Below the pieces are notes generated by a model, which had not been told where the DNA came from, made no database searches, and saw only the letters and a list, made by a program, of their open reading frames with translations. DNA of 64,000 bases, taken from NCBI RefSeq assembly GCF_027257875.1, contig NZ_JAPVQY010000006.1, positions 182,262-246,261 of the forward strand, in the 5' to 3' direction. A program made the position numbers and the translations under genes. The DNA comes from Burkholderia sp. IMCC1007. GTDB taxonomy: Bacteria > Pseudomonadota > Gammaproteobacteria > Burkholderiales > Burkholderiaceae. Each line of letters begins with the position of its first letter. Positions within the stretch are counted from its first letter, which is position 1. Below, piece by piece: positions 32,598-40,198 of this stretch.

Positions 32598-33350
32598 TCA
32601 GCGCGCCGTATAGCCGCCGTCGACCGTGATCATCGAGCCGGTGACGAACGACGATTCGTCCGACGCCAGATACAGGATCGCGGTGGAGATTTCCTCGGGC
32701 GTCGCATAGCGGTTCACCGGTGCGCGCGCCTTCAGCGCGGCGACGAAGCCTTCCGGATCCGGCACTTCCTTCAGCATCTTTTCGTAGTAGTTGGACCACG
32801 TCACGCCCGGCGCCACGCTGTTCACGCGAATGTTTTCTTCCGCGTGGTCGAGCGCCATCGCGCGGGTCAGTGCCGCCACGCCGCCCTTGGCCGCCACGTA
32901 CGCGGCACGATCGGGAATGCCGGCCACCGACACGGTCGACGCCAGGTTCACGATCGACCCGCCGCCGCGCTTGATCATCTGCGGAATCGCGTATTTCGAT
33001 ACCAGGAACACGCTCTTCAGGTTCACGTCGATCAGGCGATCCCACTCGTCTTCCTCGATCGTCACGACGCTGCCGCGCGTGCCGAGCCCGGCGTTGTTCA
33101 CGACGATGTCGATGCCGTCGAAGCGATCCACCGTCGCCTGGATCGTCTCCTTCACCTGCTGCGTGCTCGTCACGTCCACCTGAACGGCGAACGCGTCGGC
33201 ACCGATCCCGTCGGCCACCTTGCGCGCGCCGTCATAGTCGCGGTCGGCGAGCACGACACGCGCGCCTTCCTGCACGAAACGCTCGGCCGTGGCCGCACCG
33301 ATACCTGCCGCAGCGCCCGTAATCAGCGCAATTTTTCCCTTCAGTCGCAT
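32598..33350 (-). CDS. SDR family oxidoreductase
   Basis: A 250-residue classical short-chain dehydrogenase: TGAAAGIG (about 11-18), NNAG (about 88-91), the catalytic serine in NLASTVS, and YVAAK (about 153-157). It starts 11 bases after the aspartate dehydrogenase stop. The C-terminal TGSMITVDGGYTA is typical of FabG-like SDRs. It oxidises or reduces a hydroxy/keto group on an intermediate of the operon. The substrate is not readable from sequence. Confidence 0.92.
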   Translation of the reverse strand: MRLKGKIALITGAAAGIGAATAERFVQEGARVVLADRDYDGARKVADGIGADAFAVQVDVTSTQQVKETIQATVDRFDGIDIVVNNAGLGTRGSVVTIEEDEWDRLIDVNLKSVFLVSKYAIPQMIKRGGGSIVNLASTVSVAGIPDRAAYVAAKGGVAALTRAMALDHAEENIRVNSVAPGVTWSNYYEKMLKEVPDPEGFVAALKARAPVNRYATPEEISTAILYLASDESSFVTGSMITVDGGYTAR

Positions 33351-33361
33351 ATCATCCTCAC

Positions 33362-34234
33362 TCAGATCACGTGCTCGAGACGTCGCAGAATCGCGTCCTC
33401 GATACTCAATGCCGCAAGCCACGACGTGCGCGGGTTGTCGGGCAACGGGTTGTTTTCCAGCCGAATCACGAGCCGGCCGAACGGGCCGGTCGCTTCGACC
33501 TCGTGTACGTTCTTGTCGACACCCGGATCGGCCATCATCGTGACGACGGTGTCCTCGAAGCCGATGCCCGCCAGCGCGACCGCCGCCGTCACGTTCGCGT
33601 TCTTCGGATAAAGCCGCGCCGACTCGGCGGCACTCCCCTCGAAGATCACGGTCGGCTCGGTGATGGCCGCGAGGTCGAATTGCGCTTCGGCCGGGGAGCC
33701 GACCCACGCGCGCGGCGGCTTGCGACCGATGTAGCGCACCGATTGAAGGCCGCTGCCGCGCGCCGCGCTGAGCGCGTCGAGGCCGCCGATCGCGCCCGAG
33801 ACCACGGTCAGTTCGGACTGGCCGCTCAGTTGCGCGTCGTGAAGCTTCGCGCGCAGTGCATCGGACGACAGCGCGCCGACCGACGCGACGATCGCATCGA
33901 CGCCGCGTGCGAGGCAATGCGCGACGACCTGCTCGACGGCCTGGTGGCCCGCGCATTCGACGACGACCGTCGGCTGCCACGCGAGCAATGCGTCGACGGT
34001 CGAAAACAGCTCGACGTTCAGCTCGCGCTTGAGCAGCGCGGCGTCGCCGTGCGGATCGAAGCCCGCGACGGGAAGGTCGCCATGCGCACCCGCACGCAGC
34101 GATGCGACGACGCGGCGGCCCATCGCACCCATGCCGATGACGGCGACACGTTCCGCGTGCTGATGCGGCGACGAACGACCCGCCGTCGAATTCGTCACGG
34201 CCGTGGCATCGTGACGGGCAGAAACCTGATTCAT
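33362..34234 (-). CDS. nadX: L-aspartate dehydrogenase-like protein
   Basis: A 290-residue protein of the NadX/AspDH family (NAD(P)-dependent interconversion of aspartate and iminosuccinate/oxaloacetate plus ammonia). The Rossmann motif VAVIGMGAMGRRV is at about 30-42 and the conserved YPKNANVTAAVALAG block at about 208-222. Its ATG overlaps the stop of the alpha/beta hydrolase gene (ATGA), so they are coupled. In catabolic operons AspDH homologues may work on aspartate or on a related amino dicarboxylate. Aspartase is encoded divergently nearby, and both units carry LacI-type sites. Confidence 0.88.
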   Translation of the reverse strand: MNQVSARHDATAVTNSTAGRSSPHQHAERVAVIGMGAMGRRVVASLRAGAHGDLPVAGFDPHGDAALLKRELNVELFSTVDALLAWQPTVVVECAGHQAVEQVVAHCLARGVDAIVASVGALSSDALRAKLHDAQLSGQSELTVVSGAIGGLDALSAARGSGLQSVRYIGRKPPRAWVGSPAEAQFDLAAITEPTVIFEGSAAESARLYPKNANVTAAVALAGIGFEDTVVTMMADPGVDKNVHEVEATGPFGRLVIRLENNPLPDNPRTSWLAALSIEDAILRRLEHVI

Positions 34235-34992
34235 GTGCGCTCCAGAAATGACCCTACGAGCATCGCGAATGCGTCGGGCGCGACCTGCGGGAAGAAATGT
34301 CCACCGTCGACCTTTTCCAGTTCGCTGCGCGGGATCCGCTCCGCCAGGTCGGACGAGTTGTAGAACGGGACGATGAAATCGTCTTCCGCGCCGACGACCA
34401 GAACGTCCTGCTCCAGACCCGCCAGTTCGTCGGCGCGCTCGTACGCGAGCAGCATGTCGATCCGGCTCGATACCGTCTCGACGTCCATCGCCGTCGCGGC
34501 ATCGAAGTCGGGCGGCGCGTCGGCCGCGAGATGCCGGTCGTACCATTGCCCGTCATAGCCGCCGAGCTTCGACAGTGCCGAATACGCGGACGGTCCGACC
34601 CGCTGCAACAAATAACGACGGAATGCGAACAGATCGCGAAACCGACGGTCCGGCTTTGCCCACCCGCCGCTCAGTACGAGTCGGTCGCAGCGGCCGGGAT
34701 GATCGAGGCCGAGCGTCTGCGCGACGAGGCTGCCGGTCGAATGTCCGACGATGTGAGCAGCGCCGATCGATTCCCGATCCAGCACGTCCAGCACCGCGGC
34801 GGCGATCGCCGGGATCGTCTGCGCGGCCGGCGGCGCACTGCGGCCGACACCGGGGTGATCGAACGTGAGCACCCGAAAACGTCGCGCGAGCAGCGGCACG
34901 ATCGGCTTCCAGAAAGCGCCGAGGCCGCCGAGCCCCGCGATCAGCACGACCGCGCGGCCGTCGCCGTGGCTTTCGTAATGAACGGCGTTCAT
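34231..34992 (-). CDS. Alpha/beta hydrolase
   Basis: A 253-residue alpha/beta hydrolase. The oxyanion region is LIAGLGGLGAFW (about 16-27), the nucleophile elbow GHSTGSL puts the serine at about 86, the acid is in VVGAEDDFIVP and the histidine in GGHFFPQ. It hydrolyses an ester, amide-like or carbon-carbon bond. It begins 14 bases after the cupin stop and overlaps the aspartate dehydrogenase start by 4 bases. Similar hydrolases open rings or cleave C-C bonds in catabolic operons; here it might release the aspartate-like unit. Substrate unknown. Confidence 0.9.
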   Translation of the reverse strand: MNAVHYESHGDGRAVVLIAGLGGLGAFWKPIVPLLARRFRVLTFDHPGVGRSAPPAAQTIPAIAAAVLDVLDRESIGAAHIVGHSTGSLVAQTLGLDHPGRCDRLVLSGGWAKPDRRFRDLFAFRRYLLQRVGPSAYSALSKLGGYDGQWYDRHLAADAPPDFDAATAMDVETVSSRIDMLLAYERADELAGLEQDVLVVGAEDDFIVPFYNSSDLAERIPRSELEKVDGGHFFPQVAPDAFAMLVGSFLERT

Positions 34993-35006
34993 CGCGCCCG
35001 CCGCTG

Positions 35007-35558
35007 TCACTGCTTGTCCGCAGCCGTCGCGAAGACGGTGCGCGCCTCGATCTCGGCCACGTTCTCCGGGCGATCGAACGGCTCGGGAGCCGCTTCGCCC
35101 GGCTGACGCGTGCGGCCGATATCGCGGAAGAACGTCTCGAGGCCCGACGGCACGAAGAACCAGGCCCAATGCAGGTCGGTATCGCCGTCGTTGATGAACG
35201 TGTGCGTGCGCAGCTTGCCGAGGAAGAGCGTCGTGCCGGCGCCGAGCCGGTACTCCTCTCCGTCCAGAATCGCCTTGCCCGATCCCGAGATGAAGTGCAG
35301 CACCTCCTCGTTGGCGTCGTGCGAGTGCTTGCGCACGACACCGCCCGGCGGCAACGTCTGCGTGCCCGCCGAGAACGGCACGTCCATCGGCACCAGGTGC
35401 GGCGCGACATGCACCGACGCATGCCCGTTGGCCGGCTTCGGCTGCCAGTAGCTTTCCTCGCCGTCGGGCGTCACGACCATGTACTTGCCGCCCGCACGCG
35501 CGGCTTCATGGATCGCGCCCTTGGTGTCCTGCGTATCAGTTGCTGCCGGATGATTCAT
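35007..35558 (-). CDS. Cupin-domain protein
   Basis: A 183-residue single-domain cupin with a clear metal motif: PPGGVVRKHSHDANEEVLHFISG (two histidines and a glutamate at about 71-83) and the second motif around FLGKLRTHTFIN. The shape resembles small dioxygenase- or isomerase-type cupins. GAGGTGAC lies upstream of the ATG at 35558. It is first in the operon with hydrolase, aspartate dehydrogenase, SDR and NIPSNAP genes, and a LacI-type operator is centred about 69 bases upstream. Confidence 0.88.
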   Translation of the reverse strand: MNHPAATDTQDTKGAIHEAARAGGKYMVVTPDGEESYWQPKPANGHASVHVAPHLVPMDVPFSAGTQTLPPGGVVRKHSHDANEEVLHFISGSGKAILDGEEYRLGAGTTLFLGKLRTHTFINDGDTDLHWAWFFVPSGLETFFRDIGRTRQPGEAAPEPFDRPENVAEIEARTVFATAADKQ

Positions 35559-35618
35559 GTGTCACCTCATCTGAAAGCGGGCTTGCTGGCCAGCCACGCG
35601 GCTGCCCCGGAGAAACCC

Positions 35619-35634
35619 TAGTAATCGATTACAT
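35619..35634. promoter_or_regulatory. LacI-type operator TAGTAATCGATTACAT (site F)
   Basis: The core GTAATCGATTACAT has the symmetric TCGA centre. It is 61 bases upstream of the cupin gene start, on its promoter side. Confidence 0.75.
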
Positions 35635-35760
35635 TTTTCACGCAATTTTTCTCGACATCAGCGCCTGCCTCCCCGCTCTGCCCCATCGCGATCCAGCCAA
35701 ATATCCGCTGAAGGCCCGAGCGTTGAGCCGATGACTGCATCCTAGCGAGATTCATAACCG

Positions 35761-35776
35761 ATGTAAAGGATTTCAT
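35761..35776. promoter_or_regulatory. LacI-type operator ATGTAAAGGATTTCAT (site G)
   Basis: One base off the perfect form (TTTCAT for TTACAT). It is 166 bases upstream of aspA and may form a looped pair with site F. Confidence 0.6.
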
Positions 35777-35941
35777 TTTCGACGGCGCTCGGCTATGATT
35801 TCGATCAACTCGAGCAGCTGGGCCGGATTCGGTGGAAACAGCGTCAGGCCGCCGTTTCGAGGCTTCACGCGTACCGGGAGGCCCACCGCGAGCCAAGCGG
35901 GCGTTACTGAAAAAGTTTTCATCTTGCGACTGAGGAATGAC

Positions 35942-37372
35942 ATGAACGTCTTCGCTGATACCCGCGTCGAGCATGACCTGCTTGGCGACCTCCCTGTGCC
36001 GGCCGATGCGTACTACGGCATTCACACCGTGCGCGCGATCGACAACTTTCCGATCAGCGGCGTCACGGTGGGCAGCTACGCCGCACTGGTCCGGGCCCTC
36101 GCCGAAATCAAGGGTGCTGCCGCGCTGGCCAACGCCGATCTCGGCCTGCTGTCGCGAGACAAGGCCGGCTGGATCGTCGATGCGTGCCGGGAAATCCGCG
36201 ACGGTGCACTCCACGACCAGTTCCCGATCGACGTGATTCAGGGCGGCGCCGGCACGTCGACGAACATGAACGCGAATGAAGTCATCGCGAATCGCGCGCT
36301 GGAGATTGCCGGGCACAGCCGCGGCGAATACGCGTTCCTGCATCCGAACGAAGACGTCAACATGAGTCAGAGCACCAACGACGTGTACCCCACCGCGATC
36401 AAGCTCGCGCTGCAACGGCTGATCGTCGAGCTGGTTGCCGCGATGGCGGAGCTGCGCGGCGCGTTCGATGCGAAGGCGAAGGCGTTCGCGACCGTGTTGA
36501 AAATGGGGCGCACGCAATTGCAGGATGCCGTGCCGATGACGCTCGGACAGGAATTCGCGTCGTATGCCGTGATGCTTGCCGAGGACGAAGCGCGCCTGAC
36601 CGAAGCCGCCGCGCTGCTGCGCGAAATCAATCTCGGCGCCACCGCGATCGGGACCGGCATCACCGCACACCCGGACTATGCGGCCAGCGTGTGCCGGCAT
36701 TTGAACGCGATCACCGGCCTCGACTTCGTGACCGCCTCGAACCTGATCGAGGCGACCCAGGACGTCGGCGCGTTCGTGCAACTGTCGGGCGTATTGAAGC
36801 GCGTCGCCGTGAAGCTGTCGAAAGTCTGCAACGATCTGCGCCTGCTGTCGTCCGGCCCGCGCGCAGGGCTCGGCGAGATCAACCTGCCGCCGCGTCAGGC
36901 GGGCTCGAGCATCATGCCGGGCAAGGTCAACCCGGTGATCCCGGAAGTCGTCAACCAGATCGCGTTCGAGGTGATCGGCAACGACATCACCATCACGCTT
37001 GCGGCCGAAGGCGGGCAACTTCAGCTGAATGCGTTCGAGCCGATCATCGCGCATAGCCTGTTCAAGAGTCTCGTGCATCTGAAAGCGGGCTGCGAAACGC
37101 TGACGCGCCGCTGCGTCGTCGGCATCACCGCGAATCGCGAGCATCTGCTCGACGGCGTGCAGCGATCGATCGGCATCGTGACCGCGCTGAATCCGTACAT
37201 CGGCTATGCAAACGCGACCGAAGTCGCGCGGCTCGCACTCGAATCGGGGCGAAGCGTGTCGGAAATCGTGCTCGAGCGCGGGCTGCTGAGCACGGACGAA
37301 CTGGCGGCGATCCTGCGCCCCGAAGTGCTGACCGAGCCGGCCGCGCAGGTCCGCATTCAGCTCACGCGGTAA
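35942..37372 (+). CDS. aspA: Aspartate ammonia-lyase
   Basis: A 476-residue aspartase/fumarase superfamily enzyme, close to the 478 of E. coli AspA. The signature loop AGSSIMPGKVNPVIPE (about 321-336) holds the catalytic serine, and GAGTSTNMNANEVIANRAL marks the active site near residue 100. It converts L-aspartate to fumarate plus ammonia. The ATG at 35942 has GAGGAATG upstream. With a LacI-type site before it and an aspartate dehydrogenase in the divergent operon, it probably feeds carbon from the pathway to the TCA cycle. Confidence 0.93.
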   Translation: MNVFADTRVEHDLLGDLPVPADAYYGIHTVRAIDNFPISGVTVGSYAALVRALAEIKGAAALANADLGLLSRDKAGWIVDACREIRDGALHDQFPIDVIQGGAGTSTNMNANEVIANRALEIAGHSRGEYAFLHPNEDVNMSQSTNDVYPTAIKLALQRLIVELVAAMAELRGAFDAKAKAFATVLKMGRTQLQDAVPMTLGQEFASYAVMLAEDEARLTEAAALLREINLGATAIGTGITAHPDYAASVCRHLNAITGLDFVTASNLIEATQDVGAFVQLSGVLKRVAVKLSKVCNDLRLLSSGPRAGLGEINLPPRQAGSSIMPGKVNPVIPEVVNQIAFEVIGNDITITLAAEGGQLQLNAFEPIIAHSLFKSLVHLKAGCETLTRRCVVGITANREHLLDGVQRSIGIVTALNPYIGYANATEVARLALESGRSVSEIVLERGLLSTDELAAILRPEVLTEPAAQVRIQLTR

Positions 37373-37416
37373 TGCGCAGACCGGTTCGTGACGTGCCGGC
37401 AACCTGGCAGGCGTTC

Positions 37417-38085
37417 ATGTTGCACGACCCCATGAATACAGCACACATCAAAGCGATCGCATTTGATTTTGACGGCGTCATCCTGGACTCCGTCCAGCTG
37501 AAAGCCGACCTGTTCGTCGAATGCTACGGCGACTGCGTCGACGAAAATCAGAGGGCCGCGATCCTCGCGTATCAGGCGCTGCACGGCGGGATCGGCCGCG
37601 TGGAGAAATTCCGCTACTTCGAACGCGCGGTGTTCGGCAGAGAACCGGACGACGCAACCGTGGCGAGGCTCGCGAACCAATACAGCAGCTTGCTGATGGC
37701 GCGCATCGATTCGTGCATGGAACTTCCGGGCGCGCGTGCGTTTCTGGAACGCATGCACGGGAAGTTGTCGTTGCATCTCGTGTCGGGAACGGCCCATCCC
37801 GATCTCGTCGCAATTACCGCGCAACGCCATCTCGATCGCTATTTCGAGACCATCGTCGGATCGCCGACCACCAAGGTCGACGCGTTTTCCGACGTGGTTC
37901 GATTCGGTTCCTGGCTTCCCGGCCAGGTTCTCGCCATCGGCGATTCGATCACCGAACTGCACGCCGCGGATCACGTCGGAATGCCGTTCGTCGGCATCGT
38001 CGCGCCGGGCGAGCCGAATCCGTTTCCGCCTCACATCGAGGTGTTCGACAACATGGAAACGGTGAATCGGGCGTGGCGCGCGTAA
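37417..38085 (+). CDS. HAD-superfamily hydrolase
   Basis: A 222-residue phosphatase-like protein of the HAD family, beta-phosphoglucomutase/phosphoglycolate phosphatase subgroup. Motif I is FDFDGVILDS (nucleophile and acid aspartates), motif II is LVSGTA, and motif IV GDSITELHAA has the last aspartate. It would remove phosphate from a small metabolite. Start uncertain: ATG at 37372 overlaps the aspA stop, ATG at 37417 has GGCAGG upstream, and 37432 begins the conserved part. It is 44 bases after aspA and probably co-transcribed. Confidence 0.85.
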   Translation: MLHDPMNTAHIKAIAFDFDGVILDSVQLKADLFVECYGDCVDENQRAAILAYQALHGGIGRVEKFRYFERAVFGREPDDATVARLANQYSSLLMARIDSCMELPGARAFLERMHGKLSLHLVSGTAHPDLVAITAQRHLDRYFETIVGSPTTKVDAFSDVVRFGSWLPGQVLAIGDSITELHAADHVGMPFVGIVAPGEPNPFPPHIEVFDNMETVNRAWRA

Positions 38086-38158
38086 CTGCGTTGCGGGCAA
38101 CGGCAATGCGGCACTGCGCGCCGAAGCACGCCGAGAATTCGGCCGGACCGCCGCTGCA

Positions 38159-39073
38159 TCACCGCGATCCCGTCTTGTCCGCACGCCACCGGCTTGGATT
38201 GACGCCGGTCACGCGTGTGAACGTTCGCGAGAAATGACTCTGATCGGCGAAGCCGCACGCGAGCGCGATCATGCTCAACGGCAGGTTCGGATTGCACATC
38301 CATTCCTGCGCCCGTTCGACCCGCTGCATGATCAGCCAGCGATGCGGCGGCAGCCCGGTCGTTCGATGAAACGCCTTCATGAAATAGCCGCGAGACAGTC
38401 CGCAGGCGCTCGCCACGTCGGCCAGCCCGATGTTTCCGTCGAGGTGCTCGAGCAGGAGCTCCTTCGCGCGACGCTCCTGCGACGGCGTGAGTTTGCCGTC
38501 CGATTTTTCCCGCCGTTCGCTGACGCCGCCGTAACGGTGCGCGACGTGTGCCTGCAACGCCAACCCGACATGATCGATGAAGATCTGCGATGCCTCTTCC
38601 GGCCGGGCCAGCGCCGGCAGTAGCGACTGGCCGAGCGCATGGATGATCGAGTCGTGGGCGCTCAGATGCGGCGGCAGATAAAGTTGCGGCCGTTGCCGGC
38701 CGCCGATGTCGTCGACCGTTTCCTCCAGCGTGTGGCGCGGCAGATGGAAATGAAGGCAATCGAACGAGCCCTTGAGGTCAGCCACCCAGCGACGGTCGAG
38801 ATCGTAGATCGACACGGTTCCCGCGTCATACGGAACGAACGGTGCGGGGCGGCCATCGAGCCACAGATCCTGTTCGCCGAATGCACGCAACTGCAATACG
38901 ATGAGATCCGTATTCTCCAGTTCATAGGGCGCGGTCAGCCCCATGTTCCGGCGCAAGGTCTTCAGGCGGACGATGCCGATCTGCCCCTTCGGCAACGCCT
39001 GGGTGACGATGGTCTGCCTGACGTCGGCCGGGATGAAATCCGACGATGCAGTGTCTGACTGACGGGCGGTCAT
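38159..39073 (-). CDS. AraC family transcriptional regulator
   Basis: A 304-residue regulator with a cupin-like N-terminal sensing domain (AraC-binding-like, about residues 40-170) and a C-terminal double helix-turn-helix (about 195-300) containing GLADVASACGLSRGYFMKAFHRTTGLPPHRWL and the CGFADQSHFSRTFTRVTGVNP signature. I use the ATG at 39073; the longer frame overlaps the promoter of the divergent LysR gene. It is convergent with the HAD gene. Target genes are not evident. Confidence 0.9.
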   Translation of the reverse strand: MTARQSDTASSDFIPADVRQTIVTQALPKGQIGIVRLKTLRRNMGLTAPYELENTDLIVLQLRAFGEQDLWLDGRPAPFVPYDAGTVSIYDLDRRWVADLKGSFDCLHFHLPRHTLEETVDDIGGRQRPQLYLPPHLSAHDSIIHALGQSLLPALARPEEASQIFIDHVGLALQAHVAHRYGGVSERREKSDGKLTPSQERRAKELLLEHLDGNIGLADVASACGLSRGYFMKAFHRTTGLPPHRWLIMQRVERAQEWMCNPNLPLSMIALACGFADQSHFSRTFTRVTGVNPSRWRADKTGSR

Positions 39074-39207
39074 GGTGAGGTGGAAGTGAACTGGGGCGAC
39101 GCAGCGAATGACGAGGCCCGCGAGTCTAGCAAATCGCGATGGCGCGCGCTGCCCGCGTTTTCGGGCACTGATATGATGCGCCCACCCGCCCTCTACCGGA
39201 ACTCGCG

Positions 39208-40116
39208 ATGAAGTTGTCATTCGAAGCGCTCGAAGCCCTGGATGCGATCGACCGCACCGGAACGTTCGCCGAAGCCGCGGAACTGCTGCACCGCGTTCCG
39301 TCCGCACTCACCTATCTGGTGCAGAAACTGGAAAGCGATCTTGGCGTGATGCTGTTCGACCGCAGCGGACGGCGCGCCAAGCTCACGCATGCCGGTCGCA
39401 TCGTCGTCGAGGAAGGCCGGCGGCTGCTGCACGCGGCCGAACAACTGGAGATGAAGGCACTGCGCGCGCAGGAAGGCTGGGAAACCGAGGTGCGCATCTG
39501 TATCGACGAGATCCTGCCGTTCGACGCGTTGTGGCCGTTCGTGCACCGGTTCTATGCACTCGCGATGGACACGCGGCTGCGGCTGTCGACCGAAGTGCTC
39601 GGCGGCGCCTGGGACGCGCTGATCTGCCGCCGCGCGGATCTCGTCGTCGGCGCGGCGGGAGAGCCGCCCGAGCTGCCGAACATCATCGCGCGGCCGATCG
39701 GCTCGCTGAAACACGTCTTCGCCGTGGCGCCGACCCATCCGCTCGCGGCACTTCCCGAGCCGCTTTCGATGGCGTCGGTCGTCGCGTATCGCGGCGCAGT
39801 GATCAGCGATACGTCGCGCGAGCTGCAGCCGCAATCGGTTGCGATCGATGCGGGCCAACCGTATCTCGCGGTGCCGACGCTCGCGGCCAAACTGGACGCG
39901 CAATGCGAAGGGCTGGCGGTGGGCACGCTGCCGGAATGCATCGCCGCACGCGCGATCGCCGACGGCAAGCTCGTCGCGCGCCGGGTGACCGGCATGCGCG
40001 ACACCACGCACTGCTATCTCGCATGGCGCAGCGACGAGGCCGGCCGTGCACTCCACTGGTGGGTCGAGCAACTCGACCGCCCCGACCTCGTCGATTGCTT
40101 CACGAAGCCTGCGTGA
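39208..40116 (+). CDS. LysR family transcriptional regulator
   Basis: A 302-residue LysR-type regulator: N-terminal helix-turn-helix (FAEAAELLHRVPSALTYLVQKLESDLG), then an effector domain starting VRICIDEILPF. The recognition helix PSALTYLVQ resembles the group that includes YhaJ-like regulators. It is divergent from the AraC gene with 134 bases between. No adjacent structural gene in the same direction suggests a target. Confidence 0.92.
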   Translation: MKLSFEALEALDAIDRTGTFAEAAELLHRVPSALTYLVQKLESDLGVMLFDRSGRRAKLTHAGRIVVEEGRRLLHAAEQLEMKALRAQEGWETEVRICIDEILPFDALWPFVHRFYALAMDTRLRLSTEVLGGAWDALICRRADLVVGAAGEPPELPNIIARPIGSLKHVFAVAPTHPLAALPEPLSMASVVAYRGAVISDTSRELQPQSVAIDAGQPYLAVPTLAAKLDAQCEGLAVGTLPECIAARAIADGKLVARRVTGMRDTTHCYLAWRSDEAGRALHWWVEQLDRPDLVDCFTKPA

Positions 40117-40198
40117 GCGCTGCGTTCGCGCACCGCGCACGCGGACGACGACTCCGCGCCGCTTGCGCCGGCGGCGCTGCGCGATCCGGCCGTGCGCG

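Larger units (their letters stand above)
35559..35941. promoter_or_regulatory. Divergent promoter with LacI-type sites F and G
   Basis: A 383-base divergent region between the cupin operon and aspA. Site F lies near the cupin side and site G in the middle, about 140 bases apart. An open frame continues upstream of aspA to about 35795 but the conserved protein starts at 35942. Confidence 0.65.

Noticed and set aside
35795..35941. N-terminal extension of aspartase
   Set aside because: Aspartase of normal length starts at 35942; the extension overlaps the region just after LacI-type site G.
38159..40116. AraC and LysR pair as regulators of the LacI regulon
   Set aside because: No matching operator near them and no shared orientation with the pathway genes; kept as separate regulators.
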